Notes: a model not told the origin generated them from the sequence alone. Shown: positions 29,650-38,093, counted from the first letter of the stretch. The stretch is 52,976 bases of DNA from Acidobacteriota bacterium (GCA_030650395.1 JAUSDY010000006.1:1-52976), one strand, 5' to 3'. Numbers and translations are program-made.

Positions 29650-29889
29650 TTGCGCTATTTGACGCGGCGCGTTGTCGCGGATTTTGTCACCGTCGCATCC
29701 CGCATCTCCAAAAACCCAAGAAAAAACGCGTGGCGCGGTTTGTGCTGTGTAGCCGCAAAACTCACCGGACGCCCCGCAGGGCTGCTCATGAACTTCAATA
29801 CGACGAGCCTAAAGTTCGGGCTGAAGCGCGTCGATCATCCCGAGCGTTACCGAAGGAAGCAAGTTCTGGCAGCGTCTGAGGAAAAATAA
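29650..29889 (+). pseudogene. GxxExxY protein, C-terminal remnant
   Basis: Only the part from about 29752 is recognisable: KLTGRPAGLLMNFNTTSLKF and GLKRVDHPERYRRK, the C-terminal third of the GxxExxY family. The upstream 130 bp (RYLTRRVVADFVTVASRI) shows no family motif and is more A/T-rich. The N-terminal half with the GxxExxY and ELKA motifs is missing. It supplies just the portion deleted from the copy at 26061-26408, but that copy also keeps its own tail, so the two are separate damaged copies, not one split gene. Confidence 0.65.
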
Positions 29890-29891
29890 CG

Positions 29892-29917
29892 ATCTCCTGA
29901 TCTCCTGACCTCCTGTT
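29892..29917. repeat. CTCCTG-word block
   Basis: GATCTCCTGATCTCCTGACC followed by TCCTGTTATG, immediately before the hydrolase start; complementary to the block at 29584-29612. Confidence 0.55.
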
Positions 29918-30481
29918 ATGTTGGCGTCGTCGAGAGTGCCCAAAGCAATCCTGATTCACGGGAATGGTGGATGCACGGCGGGGGACATCTGGTTACCTTG
30001 GGTGGAGCGTGAGCTGACCGCGCTCGGGGTGACGGTGATCAACCAGACATTCCCCGACAACGTCAAGGCGCGGGCGCGGATCTGGCTGCCTCATCTCGAA
30101 GAGCTCGGCGCCGACGAGAACACGATCCTGATCGGCCACTCATCCGGCGCCGTTGCCGCAATGCGCTACGCCGAAACGCATCGCGTGCTGGGATCGATCC
30201 TCGTCGGCGTGTGCCATACCGACCTCGGCGACAGCGGGGAAGCGGCGAGCGGCTACTATCGCGACCCGTGGCCATGGCAGCGCATTCGCGAGAATCAGAA
30301 GTGGATCGCGATCTACAGCTCCACCGATGATCCGCACATTCCGATCAAGGAGCCGCGCTTCGTCGCCGCGCAGCTCCAGTGCAGCTATTTCGAATTCGAA
30401 GACCGTGGGCACTTCGTCGATTCACGCGAGCTGCCCGAGGTCGTCCAGTTCGTGAAGCGCAACATCACGCCGAAGCCCTAA
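29918..30481 (+). CDS. RBBP9/YdeN-like serine hydrolase
   Basis: 187 residues from the ATG at 29918, or 181 from the GTG at 29936 (VPKAILIHGNGG), which better fits the usual family N-terminus and the roughly 185-residue family size. Motifs: ILIHGNGGCTAGDIWLPWV (oxyanion region), nucleophile elbow GHSSGAVAAMRYAE, acid in IYSSTDDPHIP and His in FEDRGHFVDSRELPEV. This small alpha/beta-hydrolase family includes human RBBP9 and bacterial YdeN; physiological substrates are mostly unknown. No signal peptide, so cytoplasmic. AGGAG-word repeats flank it on both sides. Confidence 0.85.
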   Translation: MLASSRVPKAILIHGNGGCTAGDIWLPWVERELTALGVTVINQTFPDNVKARARIWLPHLEELGADENTILIGHSSGAVAAMRYAETHRVLGSILVGVCHTDLGDSGEAASGYYRDPWPWQRIRENQKWIAIYSSTDDPHIPIKEPRFVAAQLQCSYFEFEDRGHFVDSRELPEVVQFVKRNITPKP

Positions 30482-30482
30482 A

Positions 30483-30550
30483 ATAACAGGAGATCAGGAG
30501 GACAGGAGAGAGTGGGCTATGAGTGTGTACAGTGCCTAAGGGTGGTGCCT
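30483..30550. repeat. AGGAG words followed by a GTGTACAGTGCC word
   Basis: AACAGGAGATCAGGAGGACA at 30485-30504, with two more GGAG words, then GAGTGTGTACAGTGCCTAAG and GGTGGTGCC, which resemble the left arm of the inverted element at 35509-35685 (GAGTGCGTACAGTGCTTGGG). Two word families abut in one spacer. Confidence 0.5.
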
Positions 30551-30552
30551 GT

Positions 30553-32657
30553 ATGGATCAACTGCTTCAGGACCTTGGTTACGGCATTCGAGCGTTTCGC
30601 CGGAACAGCGGCTTCACGCTGGCGGCGCTCGCCGTTATTGGCCTCGGCATCGGATCGACGACCGCCATATTCACCGTCGTCAACGCCGTCGAATTGCAAC
30701 CGCTGAACGCACCGAACGAAGACCGCATGGTGCGGATCACGACGGTCTATGCGGTCGGCGCGAATCAAACGGCCACCCTTCCTCATTTCAACGTGCTCAG
30801 GGATCAGCAGGGTGTGTTCGATAGCCTCGCGGCGCACCGGCTCGATCTCGTGAATCTGACGGGCGGCGCCACCCCTGAGCCGCTCATGGCCGGTCGAGTC
30901 ACGGCCAGCTTCTTCCCGTTGTTCGCGGCGCCTGTTGTTCTGGGCCGGTCGTTTTCGGATGAAGACGATCGCCCGCGTAGCGCACGCGCCGTGGTGCTGA
31001 GCCATGGGCTGTGGACACGGCGATTCGGCGCTGACCCAGAGGCGATCGGCCAGATGCTCGTCCTGGGCGGCGAGCCGTACACCGTCGTCGGTGTGGTTGG
31101 CCCACAATTCAACTCCGGACAGTTCGAGCGGCCGCCAGACGTCTGGATTGCGTTCCAGATCGATCCAGACACGCAGGATCGCGGCGGAGAGTTTTGTCAG
31201 ATCACCGCGCGCCTCGCACCGGGGGTGACGCTTGCTCTCGCGCAGGGTCGGCTGGATCAGGCGACTGCGGACTACCAGCGACGCTTTCCAAATCGGACGG
31301 CGCCAAGCTCTCAATTTACGATGCTGCTGTTGCGGGATGCGCTTGCCGGTCGCTTGCGTTCGTCGCTGATCCTGCTGTCGGCGGCCGTGAGCCTCGTGTT
31401 GCTGGTAGCCTGCGCGAATGTGTCCACCTTGCTGCTGGCTCGTGGGACGAGCCGCAGGCGCGAGCTCGCGATCAGGACCGCCATGGGTGCCGGACGCGGC
31501 CGGCTCGTGCGTCAACTGCTAACCGAGAGCCTGCTGTTATCGACGGCCAGAGGTCTAGTAGGCCTCGGCCTGGGCGTCGCCGGTGTTCGCGCACTGCTGC
31601 TGCTCTATCCTGGCAGCAACCCGTTGATCCTGGCCGGCAATGGCTTCGAGATCCCTCGCGTGGGCGAGCACGGCGCCGACGTCATCCTTGACTGGCGCGT
31701 ACTACTTTTCACGGTGATCGCCTCGGTTCTGGCCGGGCTGCTGTTCGGAACGCTGCCGGCTCTGCTCGGCTCGCGATCGGGATCAGTCAACTGGCTGAAG
31801 CAAACCGGTCCCGCGTCCGGTGGTCCACACCAGCATCGCGTCCGCTCGATCTTGACTGCGACCGAGCTTGCCCTCGCGGTGATGCTGCTCGTCGGCGCGG
31901 GGCTGTTGGTGCGGACGTGGACTGAGCTGCGCGCCGTCGATCCGGGATTCGACTCGCATAACGTCCTCACGCTTCGGATGTCTGTGACCGCGACGGCCTT
32001 TGAACGGCGGGAAGGGATCGAACGCCTGACGCGCGAGGGCATTGCTGAACTTCGCTCGACGCCAGGCGTCGTCGCGGCCAGCACGGCGTGTTGCGTGCCC
32101 CTCGAGACTGTATGGCAGTTGCCGTTCATCCAGGACGGAGGCTCAATTCCTCGACAGGGCCTCGTCGGGTGGACGTTCATCTCACCTGGCTACTTCCAGA
32201 CGATGCGGATCCCGATTCTGCGAGGCAGAGATTTTTCCGAACGCGACACTACTGGCGCACCGGGCGCGGTGATTATCAACGCCGCCATGGCCCGCCGCTA
32301 TTGGCCGGATGCCGATCCTGTGGGAGACAGCATTCGGGTTGGCCGCGGTGTGCGTCCAGACTACGACGCCGATCCTATCCGGCGCATCATTGGAGTCGTT
32401 GGCGACATCCGCGATACCAACCTGACGCGCAATGGCAGGCGATGAGTCCCGCACTCGCCGGTATCGTGCTCGGTGTGTTGATGGCGTTTGGCTTCGCTCG
32501 GTTGCTGGCCGGCTTTCTCTTTGGCGTGACGCCGCGAGACCCCGTGGTGTTTGTGTCGGTACCGCTCCTGCTGACTGCGGTCGCACTCTTCTCCGCGGTC
32601 ATACCGGCGCTTCGCGCGACTCGAATCAGTCCGGCTGCCGCACTACGCCACGATTGA
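30553..32657 (+). pseudogene. ADOP-type ABC permease, deleted and frameshifted
   Basis: The frame from the ATG at 30553 (MDQLLQDLGYGIRAFRRNSG) runs 631 codons to TGA at 32445. It contains the first helix (ALAVIGLGIGSTTAIFTVVN), the MacB-type domain, three helices with NVSTLLLARGTSRRRELAIR and the second periplasmic domain to GVVGDIRDTNLTRNGR. The C-terminal helices (QAMSPALAGIVLGVLMAFGF ... LRATRISPAAALRHD) follow in another frame from about 32436. Compared with the intact permease at 21231, about 115 residues at the junction are missing, including the first helix of the last FtsX block. The GGCAGGC at the junction could be microhomology used in the deletion. A truncated first part might still be made but would lack its last membrane domain. 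Confidence 0.85.
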
Positions 32658-32697
32658 GGTCAGAAGAAGGAGCTTCTCCTGATCTCCTGACCTCCTG
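32656..32697. repeat. AGGTCAG/CTGACCT hairpin between convergent genes
   Basis: AGGTCAGAAGAAGGAG pairs partly with CTCCTGATCTCCTGACCT around a short TTC turn. It begins at the permease stop and ends at the stop of the convergent oxidoreductase; AGGAG word family. Confidence 0.6.
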
Positions 32698-33711
32698 TTA
32701 TGTGAGTTTGACCAACTGCTTGCCGAAGTTCTTCCCCTTGAGCAGTCCCAGAAACGCTTCGGGCGCCGACTCGATGCCTTCGGCTACGCTCTCGCGGTAT
32801 TTGAGCTTGCCGGTTGCCACCATGGTGCCGAGCTCCGTCAGCGCTTCCGGCCACACCTCCATGTGCTCGCTGACGATGAACCCTTCGATGCGCAGGCGCG
32901 ACGTCAGGATCAACGACGGCTGGCTCAGGGGAATCGCCTGGCCGTCGTAGCCGCTGATCATCCCGCAGAGCGCGATGCGGCCGAACGGGTTCATCCGCGC
33001 CAGCGCCGCATCGAGGATCGTGCCGCCGACATTCTCGAAGTGCCCGTCGATGCCGCTCGGTGTCGCCTCCTTCAGCGCCCGATACAGCGATTTCGGATCG
33101 GCGTGGACTTTGTAGTCGATGCAGGCGTCGAACCCGAGCTCGTCGACCACATACGCGCACTTCTCAGCGCCGCCGGCAATGCCGATCGCGCGGCAGCCCT
33201 TCGCTTTGGCGAGCTGTCCGACGACGCTGCCGACCGCGCCGCTCGCGGCGCTGACGAGAATGGTGTCGCCTGACTCGGCCTCGCAGATCTTCATCAAGCC
33301 GTACCACGCCGTCACGCCGGGCATGCCGACCACGCCCAGGTAGGCCGAGAGCGGTATTCGCGAGACGTCGACCTTGCGGAGGCCGCCGCGCGCGTTGCCG
33401 TCGACGACGCTGTATTGCTGCCAGCCGCCCATGCCGGCGACCCTGTCGCCGGCCGCAAAGTTCGGGTGGCGCGACTCGACGACTTCGCCGGCGGTGCCGC
33501 CGATCATCACCGCATCCAGCGGCTGGGGCGGGGCGTAACTCTTCGCGTCGCTCATGCGCCCGCGCATGTACGGGTCGAGCGAGAGATAGTGGTGCCGGAC
33601 CAGCACCTGCCCGTCCGCGAGCGCTGCGACCGGCGCCTCCACGAGCCGGAAGTTCCCGGTCGTGGCCTGGCCTTGCGGCCGCGACGCCAGGTGGAACTGT
33701 TTATTGACCAT
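32698..33711 (-). CDS. NADP-dependent zinc-free medium-chain oxidoreductase (CurA/PTGR-like)
   Basis: 337 residues. MVNKQFHLASRPQGQATTGN and LVRHHYLSLDPYMRGRMSD are the start of the leukotriene/prostaglandin-reductase-like MDR family, and MIGGTAGEVVESRHPNFAAG follows. The NADPH-binding region is ILVSAASGAVGSVVGQLAKA with CRAIGIAGGAEKCAYV; FENVGGTILDAALARMNPFG and IALCGMISGYD are family-typical. The structural and catalytic zinc ligands of alcohol dehydrogenases are absent. Expected activity: NADPH-dependent reduction of an activated alkene (enone). It is divergent from the aldolase gene and shares an interlocked promoter with it. Confidence 0.9.
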   Translation of the reverse strand: MVNKQFHLASRPQGQATTGNFRLVEAPVAALADGQVLVRHHYLSLDPYMRGRMSDAKSYAPPQPLDAVMIGGTAGEVVESRHPNFAAGDRVAGMGGWQQYSVVDGNARGGLRKVDVSRIPLSAYLGVVGMPGVTAWYGLMKICEAESGDTILVSAASGAVGSVVGQLAKAKGCRAIGIAGGAEKCAYVVDELGFDACIDYKVHADPKSLYRALKEATPSGIDGHFENVGGTILDAALARMNPFGRIALCGMISGYDGQAIPLSQPSLILTSRLRIEGFIVSEHMEVWPEALTELGTMVATGKLKYRESVAEGIESAPEAFLGLLKGKNFGKQLVKLT

Positions 33712-33719
33712 GGTGCGGG

Positions 33720-33726
33720 TATCCTA
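33720..33726. promoter_or_regulatory. Interlocked divergent -10 boxes
   Basis: Plus strand TATCCT (33720-33725) ends 7 nt before the aldolase ATG (33733). Minus strand TAGGAT (33726-33721) ends 9 nt before the oxidoreductase ATG (33711). The two hexamers overlap by five bases, so one short symmetric sequence may serve both genes, each with almost no leader. Confidence 0.45.
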
Positions 33727-33732
33727 GCTGCA

Positions 33733-34503
33733 ATGGAATTCCCCCTGCCCCTCAATCGTCTCAAGCGCGCGCTGCAGCAAGGGCAGCCGCAAATCGGTTT
33801 ATGGCACGGCCTCTCGAGCCATATCGCGGTCGAGGTCATCGCCGGCTCCGGGTTCGACTGGGTGCTGCTCGACACCGAACATTCCCCGAGCGACGTCACG
33901 ATGGTGCTCACCCATCTTCAAGCGATGTCTGAAGGCACCGCGAGCGCCGTCGTCCGGCCTGCCTGGAATGACGCGGTAATGATCAAGCGGCTGCTCGATG
34001 TCGGCGTGCAGAGTTTCTTGATTCCGTTCGTGCAGAACGCCGACGAAGCGAAAGCGGCGGTCGCCGCGACACGGTACCCGCCGCAGGGCATTCGCGGCAT
34101 TGCCAGCACCATGCGGGCGAATCGCTACGGGCGCATCAAGAACTACGTGGCCCGCGCCAACGAAGAAATGTGCGTCATCGTCCAGATTGAAACGCGCGCC
34201 TCGCTCGACAACATCGAAGCGATTGCCGCGGTCGAGGGTGTCGATGGCATGTTCATCGGCCCCAGCGATCTGGCCGGAGCGCTGGGGCACGCCGGCGACA
34301 ACGCGCATCCCGAGGTCCGCGACGCGATCGAGAAGGCGGTCGATCGGATCTGCGCCGCCGGAAAGGTCGCCGGCATCCTGGCGCCGCTCGAAGCCGATGC
34401 GCGGCACTGGCTCGCTCGCGGATGCCGCTTCGTCGCCGTCGGCAACGATGCCGCGCTGCTGGCGCGCCAGAGCGAAGCGTTGGCCGCCAGGTTCAAGGGG
34501 TAG
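33733..34503 (+). CDS. HpcH/HpaI-family aldolase
   Basis: 256 residues from the ATG at 33733 (MEFPLPLNRLKRALQQGQPQ); the frame is open far upstream but that part shadows the oxidoreductase. Class II pyruvate-aldolase motifs: IGLWHGLSSHIAVEVIAGSG, FDWVLLDTEHSPSD, VVRPAWNDAVMIKRLLDVGV, FLIPFVQNADEAKAAVAATR, YPPQGIRG, metal-binding Glu in IVQIETRASLDNIEAIA and Asp in MFIGPSDLAGALGH. The family splits 4-hydroxy-2-oxo acids such as 4-hydroxy-2-oxoheptanedioate or 2-keto-3-deoxy-L-rhamnonate into pyruvate and an aldehyde; the substrate here is not determined and no pathway genes adjoin. The 3' end overlaps a small convergent gene by 11 bp. Confidence 0.9.
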   Translation: MEFPLPLNRLKRALQQGQPQIGLWHGLSSHIAVEVIAGSGFDWVLLDTEHSPSDVTMVLTHLQAMSEGTASAVVRPAWNDAVMIKRLLDVGVQSFLIPFVQNADEAKAAVAATRYPPQGIRGIASTMRANRYGRIKNYVARANEEMCVIVQIETRASLDNIEAIAAVEGVDGMFIGPSDLAGALGHAGDNAHPEVRDAIEKAVDRICAAGKVAGILAPLEADARHWLARGCRFVAVGNDAALLARQSEALAARFKG

Positions 34504-34696
34504 GGCGATCGTGAAACTCGGGGCTGTTGCTCTTCGTCTTCTCGTCGTCTTCCGCGCGCGGCATCGTCGCCGGGTTCTGCGGCGTGACGCCCTCGGTCAC
34601 CGGCTTGAGCGGCGCGTTGCCGGTGTGGCTTCCTGGCGCGTCGGGCAGATACTCATCGCGATCGTTTCTCGGGCTGGTCTTCTCCGGGTCGGCCAT
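34493..34696 (-). CDS. Small hydrophilic protein of unknown function
   Basis: 67 residues from the ATG at 34696, preceded by AGGAG; a longer frame upstream lacks a plausible start. The sequence (MADPEKTSPRNDRDEYLPDA, then GSHTGNAPLKPVTEGVTPQN) is rich in Pro, Asp, Glu and Asn with no hydrophobic core, so it is probably disordered. It ends inside the convergent aldolase gene (11-bp overlap). I do not recognise a family. Confidence 0.6.
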   Translation of the reverse strand: MADPEKTSPRNDRDEYLPDAPGSHTGNAPLKPVTEGVTPQNPATMPRAEDDEKTKSNSPEFHDRPTP

Positions 34697-34940
34697 GGGA
34701 GTTCTCCTGCCGCATGGGCTTGCAAGACCTGAGCCTGAGCGAAGCTCGGCGTTAGATTGGCAGGCGCGTTGCAATAGCCGATTTCTTGGCGAGACTGCTG
34801 CGCGGCCAGAGCGTCTCGATCCCTATGACGGTCTGCGTAAGAGTTTTCCCTTCGCGTAAGGGCGCCGGCCGCTAGATCCGGAATTCGCGGCTGATCGGCG
34901 CGGCACGGCGCTTGCGTGTCTGGCAGCGGAGGAAAACTGC

Positions 34941-35441
34941 ATGCAACACTCAATAACTCCAGCAGCCGCCATCGCGATCGTCGGGGCCATGGCACTGTGG
35001 AATTGTGGAGGAGGCGGTGGGGGTACGGCCGCCGTGCCAACGTCGCCGAGCCCGACCGTGTCCGCACCCGCACCCGCACCCGCGCCGGCACCCGCGCCCG
35101 CACCCGCGCCCGCGCCACCGGCCAACCCCACAACGGTCACGGTGTCCATCGTCTCTTCGGTCGGGAACACGGCCTTTCAGCCCAACCCCGTGCGCGCCAA
35201 TTCCGGCGACACTGTGATGTTCAGGAACAGCGACAGCACGCTGCATCGCCTCGTGATGGATGACGGGTCGGCGGATCTCGGCGACGTCGCCCCGGGCGCC
35301 ACTTCCCGCGGGTTCACGCTGAGAAACGCGAATGCCACGACATTCCATTGCACCTTGCACTCGTCGATGGTCGGCAGCATCAACGGCGCCGCCGCGCCGG
35401 AGCCGCCGCCCTGCCTCGACCCGTACGGATATGGCTGCTAG
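34941..35441 (+). CDS. Cupredoxin (plastocyanin-like) exported protein
   Basis: 166 residues; GGAGG stands 9 nt before the ATG. A hydrophobic signal (AAAIAIVGAMALWNC) gives a possible lipid-attachment Cys22, followed by a Gly run and an Ala-Pro spacer (APAPAPAPAPAPAPAP) written in GCACCC-type DNA words. The cupredoxin domain (about 65-150) has FQPNPVRANSGDTVMFRN and type-1 copper ligands His102 (LHRLVM), Cys137, His140 and Met143 (FHCTLHSSMVG), all present. Expected role: periplasmic or surface electron carrier. The short C-terminal tail with two Cys (PPCLDPYGYGC) is unusual. No redox partner adjoins. Confidence 0.87.
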   Translation: MQHSITPAAAIAIVGAMALWNCGGGGGGTAAVPTSPSPTVSAPAPAPAPAPAPAPAPAPPANPTTVTVSIVSSVGNTAFQPNPVRANSGDTVMFRNSDSTLHRLVMDDGSADLGDVAPGATSRGFTLRNANATTFHCTLHSSMVGSINGAAAPEPPPCLDPYGYGC

Positions 35442-35508
35442 CTGATACGTGACATACGAGCGGGTTCGTCAGATCCCGCAACGCCGAGCGCCGTCGGCGT
35501 CAATCAAA

Positions 35509-35685
35509 GTGCGTACAGTGCGTACGGTTCCTAGAGTGCGTACAGTGCTTGGGCACAAGGTGCGCCGTGCCCACGGTGCCTCGTGCCCACGGTGCTCTGA
35601 TCTACGCGCTTTGTGCGGCACCCGCACATTGCACGTGGCACCAGAGCACTGTACGCACGTTAGGAACCGTACGCACGGTACGCAC
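35509..35685. repeat. Large inverted-repeat element (GTGCGTAC words)
   Basis: Left arm 35509-35550 (starts GTGCGTACAGTGCGTACGGT) pairs with right arm 35643-35685 (ends CGTACGCACGGTACGCAC) over about 42 bp with about four mismatches. The 92-nt interior has its own words (GGTGCGCCGTGCCCACGGTG; GTGCGGCACCCGCAC) that also pair. No ORF. It ends 26 bp before the HD gene. Related words occur at 30521-30550 and inside the coding region at 42803-42875. It could be a non-autonomous mobile element or a structured RNA. Confidence 0.75.
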
Positions 35686-35697
35686 CAGGGCTTGATG

Positions 35698-35703
35698 TAA
35701 CCT
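35698..35703 (+). promoter_or_regulatory. Candidate -10 box (TAACCT) for HD gene
   Basis: TAACCT ends 8 nt before the ATG at 35712; a weak match to the -10 consensus, in the same position as in other genes here. Confidence 0.25.
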
Positions 35704-35711
35704 CAAACAGC

Positions 35712-36293
35712 ATGAGTACTCGCTTCGAGTCGGCCCTGGTCTACGCTTGCCAGGTTCATCGCGGGCAGACGCGCAAGGGCACCGGCATTCCATACATCGC
35801 CCACATTCTTGGTGTGGCGGCCATCGCGATGGAGTACGGCGCCGACGAAGACGAGGCGATTGGCGCGCTCCTGCACGACGCCGCCGAAGACGGCGGCGGG
35901 GAAGCCCGGCTGGCCGAGATCCGGGCGCGGTTTGGCGATGCGGTCGGCGACATCGTGCTCGGCTGCAGCGACAGCCTGGTTGAGCATCCCGAAGACAAGC
36001 TGCCGTGGCGTGAGAGGAAAGAAAACTACCTGGCGCACATCGAGAACGCGAGCGACTCAGTGAGCCTGGTGTCGGCCGCCGACAAACTCCACAACGTCCG
36101 TGCCATCACGCGCGACCTGCGCGAGCACGGCGACGACGTGTGGGAGCGGTTCCAGGGTAAACGCGAAGGCACGTTGTGGTACTACGAGGCCGTTGCGGAC
36201 GCACTGCTGCGGCGCTACCGCTCGCCGCTCACCCGCGACTTGCAGCGCGAGGTGGATGAGTTGCTTCGCCTCGCGGCGGGGAATAACGAATAA
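35712..36293 (+). CDS. HD-domain hydrolase, MESH1/SpoT-like
   Basis: 193 residues of a stand-alone RelA/SpoT-type HD domain. HRGQTRKGTGIPYIAHILGV carries His31; GALLHDAAEDGG has the His55-Asp56 pair and the ED pair typical of ppGpp hydrolases; SLVSAADKLHNVRAI has the distal Asp123. No synthetase, TGS or ACT domain. Small members of this family (MESH1) hydrolyse (p)ppGpp or NADPH, but many bacterial ones are uncharacterised. The C-terminus (AAGNNE) and stop codon are written by the adjoining AATAAC-word repeat. Confidence 0.87.
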   Translation: MSTRFESALVYACQVHRGQTRKGTGIPYIAHILGVAAIAMEYGADEDEAIGALLHDAAEDGGGEARLAEIRARFGDAVGDIVLGCSDSLVEHPEDKLPWRERKENYLAHIENASDSVSLVSAADKLHNVRAITRDLREHGDDVWERFQGKREGTLWYYEAVADALLRRYRSPLTRDLQREVDELLRLAAGNNE

Positions 36294-36364
36294 CCAATTA
36301 CCAATAACGAAAGTGTCCTTTGGTTATTCGTAATTGGTTATTGGTTATTCGTAATTGGTTATTT
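36280..36364. repeat. AATAACCAATTACC-word hairpin between convergent genes
   Basis: The left part (GAATAACGAATAACCAATTA ...) and right part (GGTTATTCGTAATTGGTTAT, twice) are inverted copies around AAGTGTCCTTT. A/T-rich in a GC-rich genome. The left side provides the last codons and stop of the HD gene; the right side ends at the stop of the convergent amidase. Confidence 0.7.
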
Positions 36365-36365
36365 C

Positions 36366-38063
36366 TCAAGGCGCGGCTGAAGGTGCCACGCGCCGCTTGG
36401 TAGCCTGCTCGAAGGCGTAGGCGATCTCGATCAGCTTCGGCTCGCTGCACTGGCCGCCGACAAACCCAATCCCGAACGGCGCGGGCTTCGCGTTGAACCC
36501 GGGCGGGAACGGTTGCGTCGGCGCGTTCGGCACCATCCCGAACGGCACGGCGATGATCGGGTAGCCGGCGCGCGACGCGATCCCGGCGCCCGATCCGCCG
36601 GGCGTGAGAATGGCGTCCAGTTGGTACTGCTTAAGAGCGCCATCGATGCCCTGGTCGCGGCTCAGCCGCCAGTCTTTGGCGTTATCGGCGTCGAACCGCG
36701 CCTTGTCGGCCACCACATCAATCTCGTCAGAAATGTCGAAGCGCGATTGCTGGTACTTGATCGCGCCGGCCTTGGCGTGGGCCAGGTTCCACTCGCGCAT
36801 CTCGGTGAGCGTCTTGAACGGCGCCGTCGGCCCGAGGCTCGCCAGCCAGGCATTGAAGTCCCGTTTCATGCCGTACTTGAAGTTGATCGAGCAGCCGGCA
36901 TCCTTGCCCTTGGCGTGCTCGCCGCCCGAACAGAAGTCCCACAGCGGAAAGCTGTCGTTGGCCTCCTTGGCGATGAAGCTCGGGATGTCCGCCGGGTCGA
37001 CGACGACGGCGCCTTGTTGCTTCAACACCGCAATGGCGTCGGCGACGACCTTCGCCTGTTCGGCATTGATACCCCCGCGCGGATTGCTTTCGCCAGGCAG
37101 CGTGACGCGGTCGATGTAAAACGCCCGCGGCACGCCGATGCGCGCGCCCTTCAAGCCTCCGGCGTTCAGGAACTTGGTGTAGTCGCGGCCGGGCGGCGGC
37201 GTGCAGGTGCGGGTCGCCGCGTCATTCGGATCGGGCGACGCCCCCTCCATGGCGCCAAGCATGATTGCCGAGTCGGCGACGGTGCGCGTCATGGGGCCGG
37301 CGGTGTCGTGCTCGGCGGTGATGGGGATGACGCCGTGGCGGCTGATGCGGCCGATCGTCGGCCGGATGCCGACCAGCATGTTGGCGTTCGAAGGGCTGAT
37401 GATCGATCCGCCCGTATCGGATCCGACGCTGCCCGCCCACAAGTTGGCCGCGGTGCCGACGCCCGAGCTCGAGCCGCCGGTTTGCAGCACGGGCCGCCCG
37501 TCGCCGGGCTCCGGCCGCGGATCGGGCCGAGGGTCGTACGGATTGAACGCGAACCCGCCGACGGCGTTGTAGTTGCCGGGCATCGCGTTGGGATTGCCGG
37601 CGACCCAGTTCGCCAGCTCCGTGAGCCCCGTCTTCGCGATGATGATCGCGCCGGCCGCCTTCAGGTTCTCCGTGAGCGTCGCTTCGTACGGCGGGATGTA
37701 GCCCGCAAACGCCAGCGCGCCACCCGTGGTCGGCATGTTGGTGGTGTGAATGTTGTCTTTGAGTGCCACGGGAATGCCGTGGAGCGGACCGCGGATCTTG
37801 CCCTGCGCGCGCTCACGATCGAGCGCGTCTGCCTCTTCGAGCGCCCTGGGATTCACCGCCAGCGCCGCGTTCAGGCGATCCTCGTAGATCGCGATGCGGA
37901 TCAAATACTGTTCGACCAGCTGCCGCGACGTCACCCGCCCCTTGGCCATCGCGGCCTGCATCTGCGGGATGGTCGCTTCGACCACCGAGAAGCGGCCCTG
38001 GCCCTGGATCCCGATCGCGAACACCGCCAGCAGCATCGCCAAGAGAGAAGTGGTCAGTTTCAT
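36366..38063 (-). CDS. Exported amidase (amidase-signature family)
   Basis: 565 residues with a signal peptide (KLTTSLLAMLLAVFAIGIQG). Amidase-signature triad: Lys102 in GIPVALKDNIHT, cis-Ser in TGGSSSGVGTAANL (about 199-200) and nucleophile Ser220 in GSDTGGSIISPS. Family-typical LQTGGSSSG, GPMTRTVADSAIMLGAMEG and DAILTPGGSGAGIASRAGYP are present; the FGIGFVGGQCSEPKLIEIAY tail is usual. The substrate is unknown; GatA-like enzymes hydrolyse various amides. Position 38063 follows a TAAGAT hexamer by 6 nt, so the transcript is probably leaderless. It is divergent from the unknown gene at 38094. Confidence 0.92.
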   Translation of the reverse strand: MKLTTSLLAMLLAVFAIGIQGQGRFSVVEATIPQMQAAMAKGRVTSRQLVEQYLIRIAIYEDRLNAALAVNPRALEEADALDRERAQGKIRGPLHGIPVALKDNIHTTNMPTTGGALAFAGYIPPYEATLTENLKAAGAIIIAKTGLTELANWVAGNPNAMPGNYNAVGGFAFNPYDPRPDPRPEPGDGRPVLQTGGSSSGVGTAANLWAGSVGSDTGGSIISPSNANMLVGIRPTIGRISRHGVIPITAEHDTAGPMTRTVADSAIMLGAMEGASPDPNDAATRTCTPPPGRDYTKFLNAGGLKGARIGVPRAFYIDRVTLPGESNPRGGINAEQAKVVADAIAVLKQQGAVVVDPADIPSFIAKEANDSFPLWDFCSGGEHAKGKDAGCSINFKYGMKRDFNAWLASLGPTAPFKTLTEMREWNLAHAKAGAIKYQQSRFDISDEIDVVADKARFDADNAKDWRLSRDQGIDGALKQYQLDAILTPGGSGAGIASRAGYPIIAVPFGMVPNAPTQPFPPGFNAKPAPFGIGFVGGQCSEPKLIEIAYAFEQATKRRVAPSAAP

Positions 38064-38069
38064 GCGCGT

Positions 38070-38079
38070 ATCTTAGAAT
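38070..38079. promoter_or_regulatory. Interlocked divergent -10 boxes
   Basis: Minus strand TAAGAT (38075-38070), 6 nt before the amidase ATG. Plus strand TAGAAT (38074-38079), 14 nt before the GTG at 38094. The two overlap by two bases. Confidence 0.4.
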
Positions 38080-38093
38080 CAACAGGCCCGCTC

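Noticed and set aside
17782-32700. AGGAG word arrays as CRISPR repeats
   Set aside because: Words are 6-15 nt with irregular spacing, no constant-length spacers and no cas genes.
36513-38093. 527-codon open extension upstream of the unknown gene at 38094
   Set aside because: It lies antisense to the amidase and has Arg/Gly/Val-rich shadow composition; the family-like sequence begins at the GTG at 38094.
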